A stretch of DNA of 64,000 nucleotides from NCBI RefSeq assembly GCF_020184175.1, contig NW_026083222.1, positions 1 through 64,000 on the forward strand, in the 5' to 3' direction. Numbering within the stretch: the first letter of the stretch is position 1; every line of letters begins with the position of its first letter. The translations under genes were made by a program, and so were the position numbers. Origin of the DNA: Aphis gossypii. Taxonomy: Eukaryota; Arthropoda; Insecta; Hemiptera; Aphididae. The notes beneath the pieces are model-generated. The model searched no databases and was not told the origin of the DNA. It was given only the letters and a program-made list of their open reading frames with translations. Below, in pieces: positions 11,819 to 23,843 of this stretch.

Positions 11819-14800
11819 TGGATATCAAAAATATTACAGATGAAATAAATAATAGTAATAGAGATAGAGATTTGCGTTGTGAATTAGTGGATATTAAAAA
11901 TAATATTGCAGTGATACGTTGCAATTTAAATACAGCAGATGATGTTGAAATATTTTTTGATCTGTTTAAAGAAAAAAGTGCCACTAATTGGATTGTTCAG
12001 GGGCAATTAAAAAATCCACAGAAGTTTGTTAAATATATAATAAATTTTTAAAATGTGTGTAGGTAATATAATTTAAATTTTGTTATCGTTTTATAGAGTT
12101 GTGTATCATAAGTATTGGTTGTGCCAACATAGCCAAAGAAATAAAGTGTATCAACCGAATGTAAAAGAGTTAACTCCCAGAAATACCTTGTGTGAATCTA
12201 AAATTGATATTTTGATTAAAAAGAATAACAGAAATACTAGGAAAAATGATTTATTTCTAAAAAAAAATCCTCCATTATGTGGAAAAATCACTTTAATGAT
12301 TAAGCATAATCATACCATTAATACAAGTGGTTCCTTAAAATATTTACGTATTAATTCAGAAGTAAGCAGTTCTAGTTTTTTAAAATATTGTAGTATGTAG
12401 TATGTAGTACCTATGTATAGGTGGCACTTGGCTCTTATTAACATGGAGGGGAGCAAAATTAATCATAATTTACTGATCCGTTTAAAAATCTTCTCATACT
12501 AAACATATCTAATACATATACATTCCACCTAAATTTTACTTACTTATTAATTAAACTTACTTACTAAACTTAATGGTATACATTTTGAAAACATCAAATT
12601 AGTAGTGTTTTTGGTATTGAATCCACAATTTATAAACTACAGTTTTCCAATACTTCAAATGTTATTACTACATTCATGATTATTATAATCTATGCATTTT
12701 AGACTGAACAAACATTTATGCAGTATTTTAATGATGGAATGGGACCAAATGAGACTTGTAGATTTCATCAAAATCAAATAATGAAAAACAAAAGTCCATT
12801 AAAACTTCTAACCAATGGATCTATAAATCCAATTAAAAATTCTGTTTATCATTTACATAACGTTGGGAGAAACTTAAATTTTGGTAGCATAGATGCTCCA
12901 TTGGAGAAGTTAAAAGAAAAAATAGATTTGTATGATTCCCAAGGTGAATTTATAATGAACGATATAACAATTGATTAAATAATAAATAATTATTATTTCA
13001 TTATTTAATCAACGATATAAATTATAAGATATTGCTAGAATTATGTTTGAAGATCATATCATGATTAGAAAATGTAGTGGGTAGTAATAACTTTACTAAT
13101 AAGTATTACAATTATTTTTAATTAATACTTTAATGCTAATACTTTTAAAAGTGTTTAAAATATATATTATTTTGTATTAAATAAATATACATTATTATAA
13201 AACCAATATTTTATTAAATTCACATTGAAGGTATAAAATTGATAATTTGCAAAAATAAGTTTTGGAATCTTGTATAAAAATATAAAATATCAGGTTTTAA
13301 TAGCACATTATTAGCATTTTTATTGTTAAATCAATACAATTATAAAAATACACAGCCATATCAAAAGTATTAATTTATCCACTGAATAATTAAATATAAA
13401 TGTACATGAATACAAAATATTTATAATTATTACTTAGGAATTTCTGTAAATATACTTGAGGAAAAGTCTAATTGGGTTGTTCTTGTTTCAACATCAGTAA
13501 TGAAAAGAGCTCAAATGTTAAGTTCTTCAAAAGAATTAATATTTTGTGACAGTAGTAGTAGTTGTGATACTTTAGAAACGACTATCACTATTCTATTAAC
13601 AGTAACTAAAGCTGGAGCAGTACCTATAGCACTTTTATTACATCCGGGACAATCTGCTGAAAGCTATAAAACTGCTTTTGGATTTTTAAAGCTAATATAC
13701 CCAAAGTGTTTTGGGAATATTGATGTAAGTTTATTTTGTATTAATTTAAACATATAGATAACATTTGTTATTATTATACTGATTAACCATTGTCTATAAT
13801 TTTAGGCACCATATGTTTTTATGACAGATGACTCAGCTGCTGAGAAACAGGCATTACATGAAGTTTGGCCTACTAGCAAGCAATTATTATGTCATTTCCA
13901 TGTAGGTCAGAAAGAATGGCGTTGGTTAACCCGACTCTAAAAATCAAATTGTCCAAGACAAAAGACAGTCTTTAATGGAGTTTTTTAAAAAAGTATAAAA
14001 AAGTAATCCTACTAATAAAAATTTTTTAATTTTTTTAGTGGTATGATATACTATTATAATTAATAGGTCATGTATGCAGACAATGAAAAGAATTTGGAAG
14101 AAGCTGTGTTAGATATTAAAAAATTATCAAATGATTTTCCAAAGTTTGTAAAACGTTTTGAAATTTTTTACAAACGAAGAACACAATGGGTTCAATTATA
14201 TCGTTTAAATATTTTAACACGCGGGAATAACACTAATAATTATGCTGAAGCATCAATAAGGGTTTTAAAAGAAATTGTTCTATGTAAAACTAAAGCATAC
14301 AATGTTGTTGCTTTAGTTGAGTCAGTTTCAAAAGTATGGGAAGAATACTTTATCACAAGAATATTAGACCATGCACATGTCCGTAAAGATGAAATTCAAA
14401 AAAAATATATTGAACTATACAAAAAAATGTCTAATATAACTGTAAACGATATTACATTCAAGGTAATGGATTGTTTTTAATACCTAGCTCCTCAAAAGCT
14501 GATGTTCAGTATACAGTAAACATAAGTATTGGAGTTTGTAATTGCTCTGTAGGAGTTGTAGGAGCATTTTGTAAACATCAGGCTTGGCTCCATAAAAACT
14601 TTAATTTACTTTTTCCTAATGCACCATCTGTAACATCTGAAGAACGACATTTACTTGGGAAATTGGCTCTTGGAGAAAAATGTCCCTCAAGTGGCTGGTT
14701 TCATGCTCTTAAAGAAAGTAATTCAATATCCACTAATATTGATCATACTACTTTAAGTAATGACTCAATAGATCAAATTAATTTCAATTTCAAAGACAGT

Positions 14801-15223
14801 TAAAATTATACTGATTTTCCTATTATAAATGAAACTGAAAGGAATACTACTGTAACGAAAAACATAAAAGATGAATTTTCCAGATTAGAAGACTACCTAA
14901 TACATGTACCACTAGAAATTCGTGAAAAGTTTGCTACCAAATTAAAATGTATAAAAAATCCACAACAGCTAACATGGTTTCTTGTAAATATTAATAAAAG
15001 CCTAACATCAGTCAACAAAAAAAGAGGTCAAATAAAAGTTCAGCCAACTGCTATTTCTAGGAGAAGAAGGAGAAGACAAGGATTAACTTGAGGTTCAAGA
15101 AAGGTTCCATCTGGGCGACCTCCAAAAGCAGAAAAATGTAAAATTCAAAAAAGGATTCATAATCTTAACCACAATATTACTAAAAACCAAATGAATGCAA
15201 CTTACCATGGCAGATCAGCTTAA
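11819..15223 (+). pseudogene. MULE transposase with SWIM zinc finger
   Basis: Exon-like blocks, in order: 11819-12051 (MDIKNITDEIN); 12095-12400 (WLCQHSQRNK..., a zinc/DNA-binding-like head); about 12705-12978; 13438-13720 (SVMKRAQMLSSSKELIFCDSS, first catalytic Asp); 13805-13940 (VFMTDDSAAEKQAL second Asp, LLCHFHVGQKEW zinc-type CxxH); 14067-14465 (NNYAEASIRVLKEI with the Glu). The SWIM finger CNCSVGVVGAFCKHQ follows near 14540, and then a basic tail RRRRRRQG with an AT-hook-like GRPPKAEK to the stop at 15221. Breaks: frame change near 14465, in-frame TAA at 14801 and TGA at 15086, plus stops near 13940. The domain order is standard for MULEs. Not functional as read. Confidence 0.75.
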
Positions 15224-15378
15224 AATTGGAATAATTACCTACTTTCTATAAAAGTTGTCATTTGTTTATATATTTAATATTTATCTTGAAAAGTTTGTTT
15301 CATTTTATTTGTTTATTTTACTTCATTTTATTTGTCTATTATTATAAAGTCTGTATAATATTATTTAACTGTTTAAAT

Positions 15379-15457
15379 ATCAATTTTAGATTCACACAAG
15401 GTATTTCTAGGAGTTAACTCTTTTACATTCGGTTGATACACTTTATTTGGCTATGTT
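15379..15457 (-). repeat. Inverted copy of the element's own exon beside the right terminus
   Basis: Read on the minus strand, this repeats 12126-12211 (AACATAGCCAAA, AAGTGTATCAACCGAATG, TACCTTGTGTGAATC) with a 4-base loss and few substitutions. It abuts the right terminal repeat directly, whereas at the left end about 400 bases lie between the terminus and the matching exon. The right end is therefore an inverted, internally deleted copy of the left end. Confidence 0.85.
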
Positions 15458-15460
15458 AGG

Positions 15461-15540
15461 TTAAATAAATAAATAATCAAATATACCTATTTACTATTAA
15501 TATAAACATTCTTATCAGAGATTAGTAATAAATAATGATA
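15461..15540 (-). repeat. Right terminal inverted repeat of SWIM-MULE
   Basis: Inverse complement of 11641-11722. It marks the element's right end and makes its length about 3.9 kb. Confidence 0.8.
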
Positions 15541-15991
15541 TAATGATATATAAATTTCGAGTGATAACAATTTAATATTATTGATAACGATCAGCCGACC
15601 AATAAGAAATTCGCATTTTATGACCGCTCTGCAGCGTCTAGGATTCCTTATATCGCGTACGGTAGGTACGTTTGGTCTATGTGCGTAGATGGCAAAGTTC
15701 CAACGTTGTGAATGAATCGCACCATCGTTGCTGTTCACTGCGCATACCACTATCATGACCCTGCAACGCGTTCGTATAATCCGAATCTGATCACATTCGG
15801 TGGCTGTGACATGTCGTTGAATAACATACTTTAATTACATTTCATGTAATATTCTGATGAAATAATAATTAAAACGTACACTACAATAAGCTGAATATCT
15901 GATACACTAATAATTAAAACATTAATCGGTTAGGAATATGAACAAATGTATTATTATTATTTTTTAATATAAATTTATTTACAGTTACATA
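15541..15991. other. Gene-free stretch with dispersed repeat copy B
   Basis: It holds CpG-rich sequence (ATATCGCGTACGGTAGGTACG near 15650) and, at 15748-15832, the second copy of the repeat also found at 8610-8695. The 89-codon minus frame at 15487-15756 has no recognisable motif. The Polinton polymerase frame begins right after. Confidence 0.5.
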
Positions 15992-18900
15992 ATGAAAAGA
16001 AATACAATTACTAAACGTAGACGGATGGAATCAGCTGCTTAGGGTGAACTTGTTGAAATTGAACGATTTAAAAACTGTTCGAGAACGTTTATTGTTAAAA
16101 ACAAGGAAGAAATAATAGACTACTATGTATTTTTTAGTTATGTTTCTGAAATATTAATTTCTAGGTTAACACAATCAAGCCAGCAGTCAACAATTAAATT
16201 AAATTTACATGTTGATAGCACGTATGAACAACTATTAACGAATGAAGTACAAGATAATATGTCACTTAAAACAACAAACGTATTAGCATGTAAATCATCC
16301 AATTTTAATAGCTTATTAAACAAAATGTTTAACAAACTATTATCTGAGGAAGAACAGTTTATATCAAAAAAATCAGGCTGGTCACTTAAATCTATAGATT
16401 GTATACAATTACGAATTAATACAGTTAATCCTCTTAAAGGAGGAAAAACATATTTAGATTTACCGAGTCATATTAAAAAAAAAAAGCAGTTATTAATGTA
16501 AAAAATAACGATAACGAATGTTTCAAGTATTCAATACTAAGTAAGTACGATAATCGTTTGAATAAATCTTGGTTTAACAAAAAATATTTTGGTATGTTAG
16601 AAAAAAAAAGTGGGTTTAATTTTAAATGCATCGATTTTCCAACACCTATAACTCAGTTAAAAAAATTTGAAAAAATAAACAATGTATCAATAAATATTTA
16701 CAGCTTAGATGATAATAATGTAATTTACCCATTACGTATAACCAGTATTGAAAAAAAAAAAATCATTTTGATCTTTTTCTATTTGGTGATAATAATACAG
16801 CTCATTATTGTTATATTAACAATTTCTCGAGGTTTATTAGAAGCCAAAGAACTAAAAATTGTTCAAAATTGATTATATGTAAGAGATGTTTTACAAGTTT
16901 TGGAAATAAACCGTGTAAAAGCAAACTTTGGGGTGAAACAGGATTAATTAGACATAAAGAAATGTGTATTAAAAATAAATTAGGAAGACCTATAATGTTT
17001 GAAAAAGGAGATGACGATTTCATATATTTCAAAAACTATAAAAATACTCAACGAATCCCAATTGTTATATACGCTGACTTCGAATGTATTTTAAACCCTA
17101 AACAACCTGATAAATTCTTCCAAAATGGTAAAAAAAAAAAAAACTCATATCACACATTTACATAAACTTATGAGTTACGGGTTTTATGTAAAAGTTGACT
17201 ATAATATTATTTCGAAAAAATTAATAAAAAAGTTTGAAATTCCTAGAAAAGTAGTAATATACAGAGGTAAAAATGCCGCAAAAAAATTTATGAATAGTAT
17301 GATAATTATTAATTATAGGAAATAAAATTAATGATATTTATAAAACTAATTTACCAATTAACGAATTGACTTTAAAAGAAGAAAAAAATTTTCAAAAAGC
17401 TAAGGTTTGTGAAAAATGTTTATTAACTTTTAAAGATAATAATTTGTTAAAAGTTCGAGATCACTGTCATATAACTGGAAATTACAGACGATGTATTTGT
17501 GTAAAATATAATTTTCAACTAACTAATCCATCATTTGTACCAATCTTCTTTCATAATCTAGCATAATATGACAGTCACTTTATAATTCGAGAACTTGGAT
17601 GTAACGATAAAGATATTCATGTTATACCTAATTCATCTGAAAAATATATATCATTTAGTAAGATAAGTTGAGGTTTAGATAAATCATTAAAATATTTTCT
17701 ATTGAAGTGTTAGATTTAGTTACACGAAAAGGAGTCTTCCCTTATAGTATGTTGATAGTTGGAGTAAACTTAATGATTCTTTTTTACCTTCAAAGCTTGA
17801 ATTTTATAGCACTCTAACCGATGACGATTATATACATGCGAAAAATGTATGGACCGTGTTTAATATAAAGACATTAGGTGAATATAGCGATCATTATTTA
17901 AAAACTGATGTTGCTATACTAGCTGATGTGTTTGAAAATTTCAGAGACTTATGTTTGTCTACTCTTGAGCTAGATCCTGCTTATTATATGACTGCTTCAG
18001 GATTTGCGTATGACTGTATGTTTAAATATACTAAGATCGAATTAGAAAGGTTAAAAAGTCCTAAAATGCTTTTGTTTATCGAGAACTCAATTCGTGGGGG
18101 AATAACTCAATCAACTAAAAGGTATGCTAAAGCAAATATACCAAATATTGAAGGATTGAATTATAATTCTAACGAATCGATTACATGGATAACATATCTT
18201 GATTGTGTAAATTTATATGGAAAGTCTATGTTAACAGAATTACCTTTTAAAGATTTTGAATGGGTTGATGACTTAAATATAGACGTAGGTAACTAAAATT
18301 GCTGATGATTCTGAAGTTGGATATATATTAGAAGTTGATGTCGACTACCCTAAAAATTTGCATAAAACTCATAATGATTTCCCGTTTTTACCGTTAAACG
18401 AATGTCCACCAAATTCTAATGTTAAGAAATTGTTAACTACACTATTACCGAAAAAAAACTATATTGTTCATTACAAAAATTTAAAACAAGCGATTTCTCA
18501 CGGTCTTAAATTGTAAAAATTCATCGAGCTATCCGATTTTCTCAAAAGAAATGGATGGCATCGTACATTGAATTATGTACTAAAATGAGAACAGAAACTA
18601 AAAACGAGTTTGAAAAAGAATTCTGGAAGCTTTTAATTAATAGTGTTTTTGGAAAATGTATGGAGAATGTTCGAACAAGAATTTCTATAAAACTGATTTC
18701 GTCAGAAAAAAAAGCTAATAAATTAATGGCAAAAACTAATTTTAAAGATAGAACTATATACTCTACGAATCTTATGGCTATTCATCAACATAAGGAAACT
18801 ATTAAATTCGATAAGGCGATTTATGTAGGATCTGCAATTTTAGACGTTTCAAAAACTTTTATGTATGATTTTCATTATAATGTAATGAAAAAGAAATATG

Positions 18901-19473
18901 GTAGAAAAATTAGTTCTTTATATTCGGATACAGATTCCTTGGTATATAGCATTCAAACAAAAAATTTTTTCGATGATTTAAAAAATGATTTATTTTGACA
19001 CATCTAATTATCCTAAAGACCATTATTGCTTTAGTGAAATTCATAAAAGCCAACCAGGATTCTTCAAAGACGAACTTAAATCAATAATTCTTAAAGAATT
19101 CATTTCATTGAGACCGAAATTATACACTTATAAAACCATAGATGATACTGTAGAAAAAAAAGCAAAAGGTGTAAAAAAATATGTAATAAAAAACCACATG
19201 CAATTTATTGATTACATAGAGATATTAAATGCTTTTATCAACCATAGATCTGTTGAGAAAAAACAATCTCACAGAAACATGAACTTCATTCAATCGAATA
19301 AACATGTTGTTCATTCAAAAACAATGAACAAGCTTGTTCTCAGTGCTAATGACGATAAAAGATATATAATGAATGATGGGATAAATACATTGGTTATGGT
19401 CATTACAAACTCACAAAATAATTTAATTAAAAACTTAATGATTCAACAATCAGTAGGTATATACAGCGTTATT
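15992..19473 (+). pseudogene. Polinton/Maverick protein-primed DNA polymerase B
   Basis: The gene for the family B, protein-primed replicase of a Polinton. It begins MKRNTITKRRRM with an in-frame stop 16 codons later, and passes through at least eight frame changes, many at A runs (16480, 16760, 17145, 17310). Landmarks: VIYADFECIL (exonuclease motif I) near 17065; an inserted HNH/endonuclease VII-like box CEKC...VRDHCHITGNYR near 17410-17500; [16 protein letters not shown] near 17890; YLDCVNLYG (polymerase motif A region) near 18200; [14 protein letters not shown] (motif B) near 18630; YSDTDSLVY (motif C) near 18918; KAKGVKKYV near 19155. The family is usually a single frame of about 1,100 residues, so this is a decayed copy. 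No other Polinton gene lies next to it on this strand. Confidence 0.85.
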
Positions 19474-19476
19474 TAG

Positions 19477-20136
19477 TGAAATATTATACAAAATTCAACA
19501 GCTTTATTATTTTTTATTGAATAAATTTACTACTAGGAGTGGTATTATACAACAGTATTATTATTTTTCATTGAATAAATTTATCAGTATATAGCGCTTT
19601 CTGTTTATATCAATTGTGGATATATTAAGTTTTTAAAAATAGACTACGGAGTACTAGGGAAGCATGTGAAATAATTAATTTTACTTGATAAAAAATTTGT
19701 ATATATTTTTTTTTATTATAAAAATGTGTCATACATTTAAAAAAAAAAATCTTTATTTTAAAATATCTGATGATGTTATCCACGAATTTTGACTCGAATC
19801 AAAAAAAAAAATTGTATTATATGTGTTTTTCGACGTAGATAACAGAAAAAATACCTAAAAAATTCTAATTGTTATATTTTCCTGAAAAACCAAGATTTTC
19901 AGATTGTTGCAAATATGCAACATCGTGCATTAATAAATACTCAAATAACAATATTTAAAATTTTAACATAATTATACTTTATTCATGTATTTCTTTTACA
20001 TTAAATAGGTACTAAAGTATCATATTTTATTAATAATTTACTATTGAAACCTTATCATAGTATCACTTTTCTTAAAATAATTATATTTTATACTTTTAGA
20101 TTATTAATTATAATATAATAGTTACATTTTTAATAT
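19477..20136. other. AT-rich, gene-free stretch with a piggyBac-type palindrome
   Basis: No open frame of interest. GTTGCAAATATGCAAC near 19907, followed by CATCGTGCATTAA, matches the motif found at the other end of the piggyBac element (22747-22782). It may be the distal end region of piggyBac or a remnant of another copy. I could not place a clean TTAA-bounded left terminus. Confidence 0.45.
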
Positions 20137-22370
20137 TTATTTTATATGATAATCGGTAAAACAAACACCTTTTGATTTTACGCATAAATAAACTTTACAT
20201 TTATTGCACTGATAATTTGTATAGCCTTTACAATTTGGAAACTTGCAACGTCCTTTTTTTTCATTATAATTTATAAAATGTCCTATGTTGTCAGTTCTTA
20301 CATCTTGAGTGGGCCTTGGGGTTGGTCTAGTTCTGTTTTGTTTTTTAATGTTACTCTCTAATGACGGACGGCCTCTAGTTGGTGTTTGCACAATACCTGT
20401 TCTCGTAAGAGTAAACGCTAAACTTTTTCGCCAGTCGGCTAATGTATATTTACTGGGTTTTCCAAGCTGAGATAGCGATCTTTTATATAGGAGCCAAGAA
20501 TTTACAATAGATGTATCAATCAAATGGTAAAAAATTCGCATGTACCACTTTCTTGACCTCATACGAACTTTATATCACCCAATGAGACTATCTAAAAGAT
20601 CGACTAATCCCATAAATCTATTGTATTCTTTGATTACTGTAGGACAATCAATATTAATTGTTTTTTTTAATTTTTTATCAAATCTATTGGCAGTCAGCAT
20701 TGGTAATGATCCACAATAAGTTGATAATAAATTTACTTGTTTATTGTCTTTCCATGAAGTCACACACATGGGCGTATTTTCAAAAACGGTAAAATATTCA
20801 TACGATTTTCCGCGTACATCTTTTTTAATTATTTGATCGCTAGGTATTTTATTGTTGGGTAATCGGTCTTTCCGGACTGTCCCTAGACACAAAATTCCAT
20901 TTTTGTGCAAATAGGCAGCTAGTGGAATACTTGTATAAAAATTGTCAAAATATATTCTATGATTTTTATGGCGTGGAACATTTCTAGTAAGACGTACAAC
21001 TATGTTAGAACTAGCACCGAGATCTGGTTCATTTGGCGATCTAAATCGTTGATCATTTTCTTGTCCCGAATAAATTTCGAATTGATATGAAAAACCTTTT
21101 GAGTTACACAATACGAAAAATTCAAAACCCCATTTATGGGGTTTTGCAGGCATATACTTCTTTAAATAACTTCTCGCTTTTGTAGCGCAAAGCTGCTCAT
21201 CAAGTGACAAGTCTCTTCAAGGCCGCCCGCAGAAATTTTTCTCGGGGGGGCCAGCGAAAAAACAATACACTTATCATAAATTCTATTTTTTATTTTTTTT
21301 ATATTTAAACAAATTATCCTAAAGAGCGGGGGGGGCGTGGCTCCCCCTGCCCCCCCCTGCGGGCGGCCTTGAGTCTCTTGTATAAGGAATCGAGTTAAAT
21401 TTATTATTTAAATGATCAATAAGGGGACGTATTTTATATAATCTATCATAATGTACTAGTATATTATCTTTTTCTAACATTTTGCTATTGTCATTAAAAT
21501 GAAGAAATCTACGTATTTCTTCGAATCTTTTTTGACTTAAAGAATTATATACATGAGAAAGCCCTAAATGTTCGCCCCAGTAGTCTCGAACATTTGGCAC
21601 TACACAAACCGAGTTATAAATAAGAATACCAATAAATCTCTTGAGCTCATCTATAGTAACTGAAAAGTTTTTATTAATGTCTATTTGTGCAGCAAAGAGA
21701 TCACTTTCAGTTTTAATTTTACTTAAAAGTTCGTCATTAAAAAAATATGTAAAAAACTGATAAGGTGTTGTAAGTTCTACAATATTTTTTGGCAATAAAT
21801 TTTCATCGTGGGTGATAAGTTGAGGTTCATAAACTAAGTTACCTTTCTTCCATTTTAATTTTTTAAATTCTTCTGTTTTTTGTTTTTTTGGTGCAGGATT
21901 TTGTACAGTTATTTCTATTAGTTTACGTGAAAATTTAGGACGAAGCGTTTTAGATTTAACCGATTGTATTACAGTAGGACTAGAACTGGTGGTCAATGAC
22001 CACTGGTCATATTATATGTATTACTTTTTGTAGATGCATCTATAAAAGTATTGGAGGAAAAGGTACCTGGTTCACAAACATCTATACTCACAACCTCATT
22101 ATTAAATAACTGTGTTTGAGTGTTATTGAAACATTCATCGTTAGGAATAGTTATATACTCACCTTCGTCGTCAAAAACAATCGGTAAACTATCAATATCA
22201 ATCTCAATATCAGGTTCAAAATTATCATTAATATCATTGTCATTATGATTAATTTCATTTTCATTATTGAAAATTTCATTTTCGTCATCAGAACATTCAA
22301 TATCGTCATCACTTTCATCCCAATTGGCAACTAAATGGCCAATTTCTGTATCACTCAAAAATCTACTCAT
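20137..22370 (-). pseudogene. piggyBac transposase, interrupted
   Basis: Starts MSRFLSDTEIGHL (22370), then an acidic head, then the DDE core: NHRIYFDNFYTS (first Asp, about 20950), CVTSWKDNKQVNLLS (second), NRFMGLVDLLDS (third, about 20600), and ends in a cysteine-rich C-terminal finger (CKFPNC, CNKC, C-V--C...DYH). Total length is about 690 codons, normal for the family. Two lesions: a 154-bp hAT MITE at 21218-21371 with an 8-bp duplication, and an in-frame TGA at 20575-20577 where a CGA codon would fit. The frame is otherwise continuous apart from an overlap near 21993, where the acidic head changes frame. The transposase excises and inserts at TTAA. Confidence 0.9.
21218..21371. mobile_element. 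hAT MITE inside piggyBac transposase (154 bp)
   Basis: Perfect 15-bp inverted termini, CAAGGCCGCCCGCAG and CTGCGGGCGGCCTTG, flanked by an exact 8-bp duplication AGTCTCTT (21210-21217 and 21372-21379). Eight-base duplications and C-A-rich termini are hAT hallmarks. Removing the insert and one duplication restores the piggyBac frame. Internal sequence is T-rich with a G8 run; no coding. Confidence 0.95.
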
Positions 22371-22397
22371 GTCTAATAAAAAAAAAGTTCGTACGCA

Positions 22398-22413
22398 ATG
22401 TTGCAAATAAGCA
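22398..22413. promoter_or_regulatory. GTTGC-palindrome at piggyBac 5' region
   Basis: TGTTGCAAATAAGCAACA is a palindrome identical in core to 22747-22762 and near-identical to 19907-19922. It lies just upstream of the start codon. Repeated palindromes near piggyBac ends are likely transposase-binding sites; this is an inference. Confidence 0.5.
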
Positions 22414-22746
22414 ACAATCTTAAATTAGACTTAAAGTCAACTATAAAACAGTTTTATTAAACGGCACCAATTACAATATTAATATATACGTTTAGAATAA
22501 TATAAAACAACTTTTTTTATGGTCATAGCATAATATTTATGGAAGATATAACAATATCAAAATCACTATCTCATGTAAATAACAGATATCAAGTGTTATC
22601 ATTTTCAATCAATAAATACAGTCGATAATGTGTCAATCAGATGTTATAATTATTTTTTACATATAGAATAGTAGTTAATACATCCGCTAGATGTCGATAG
22701 TGATGTAAAATAAGAAAAATCAGGTTACGAATAATGAAAAAAAGAT
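22414..22746. other. piggyBac 5' non-coding region
   Basis: AT-rich sequence between the transposase start and the element's end, presumably carrying its promoter. I see no separate gene or clear TATA context that stands out from the background. Confidence 0.4.
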
Positions 22747-22782
22747 TGTTGCAAATAAGCAACACGGCGCATTGAAGGGTTA
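22747..22782 (-). repeat. Terminus of piggyBac with TTAA target
   Basis: The minus strand reads TTAA, then CCCTTCAATGCGCCGTG, then the palindrome GTTGCTTATTTGCAAC. A CCC start directly after TTAA is typical of piggyBac ends. On the outer side the sequence runs straight into a Polinton integrase frame (KKVGNKMFV), so the insertion hit that gene at its TTAA. Confidence 0.75.
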
Positions 22783-22955
22783 ACGAACATTTTATTCCCA
22801 ACTTTTTTTATAATACGTTCAACGAGGAAAGTGTCTGGAAAATCAGTTAATTTTATTTCCTGCTCGTAAAAACCACCTAAGATTATATTGTCTGATCCAT
22901 CATTTAGTTGATAAGTTACAGGATTTGTCTGCAAATCTTTTGAACACAACATATG
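22783..22955 (-). pseudogene. Polinton integrase, C-terminal fragment
   Basis: Encodes NPVTYQLNDGSDNIILGG then FYEQEIKLTDFPDTF and ends at the piggyBac TTAA. The same sequence, nearly residue for residue, is at the end of the Polinton integrase at 63.9 kb (PITYQLKDGSNNIILGGF). It is a fragment of about 55 codons squeezed between piggyBac and the truncated recombinase gene; the junction with the latter falls at about 22951-22957. Confidence 0.8.
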
Positions 22956-23638
22956 GATTATTTTTATCAATAAAGCAAACAGTTTCCCTTAAGGATGTTA
23001 AGAAATGTAGACGTTTTTGTAAGTGAGGACTAAATAGTACTGGAACTCCTCTTCCACGTTTCCCTCTAATGACTATACGTTTAAAACTTTTGGTTAGTTC
23101 TAATTCTACTGGAGATAAGGCGTTTAGTACTTCTTCTTGAGAAATTTCAGAAAACGAATTATTGTAAGTGTCAAGAAGAATTCTTTGTACTTCTCCTGAC
23201 CGCCGACGGTTTAATAAAACAATTTGTGCCAAAGTGCTTTCTTGTAGTTCAAGATATGCTTGTAAATTATTGTGGTTTAATTTTAATTTTTCATAAGAGT
23301 CCTTTTCTACATTTACAATATAATCTCTGAATAATTTTATATCTGATGTAAGTGGTAAAATGGCTGGTTTGTTCCATTTTTTTTTTGTAAATATCCTTGG
23401 TAGCATTAGTTGATATTTCAAAGGACCACTGTTTTTCAATCATATACTTTATACTATTTAACGCGTTTTTTTCATTTGAATACATATATAGGCCATCACT
23501 TTCTTTTAATAAAATAAACTCAGCAATTTCACAGCATTGCTTCAATGATTGCCCGATTTTTAAAACTACAGACGGAGATCCGAAGCTATCTTTTTTGTCA
23601 TTGTATTGTGCAACTTGTTTAGCACTCTTAATTAATAT
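22951..23638 (-). pseudogene. Tyrosine-recombinase-like transposon protein, C-terminal half (split by BEL)
   Basis: Continues the gene whose N-terminal half is at 31873-34380. It encodes SFGSPSVVLKIGQSLKQCC, then (after a frame change near 23390 in a T/A run) KWNKPAILPLTSDIKLFRDY, AQIVLLNRRRSGEVQRI, SFKRIVIRGKRGRGVPVLF and DKNNPYVV, where it stops against the Polinton fragment. NRRRxGEV looks like the box-I arginine of tyrosine recombinases and GKRGRGVPVL like the following beta hairpin. The box-II H-x-x-R and the tyrosine would lie beyond the truncation. The family is common in aphid genomes as far as I know. The recombinase function is inferred from these motifs. Confidence 0.65.
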
Positions 23639-23843
23639 TGTTCGGTACGTAGTCTTATAAAAATAAGATAAGACAGATTTTCGGCGATCATATCGCACGG
23701 GTTCAAATCGTCAGTATATACGTAACCGGCGTAACGGGCATATTCGGCCACATTTAACGCAATATTGTTGTAAAATAAACGTATAATTTTTAAACGCTAA
23801 AAATCGTGTTGTGATTCAAATCCATGTTTCACATTACGTAATA
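23639..23843 (+). repeat. BEL 5' LTR
   Basis: 205 bp. Differs from the 3' LTR by TCTTAT versus CGGCGTATCGAT near the start, one G/A change near 23810 and the final AATA versus AACA. High identity suggests a fairly recent insertion. No separate TATA box could be assigned. Confidence 0.93.

Noticed and set aside
15487..15756. 89-codon minus frame
   Set aside because: Overlaps the MULE terminal repeat and has no recognisable domain.
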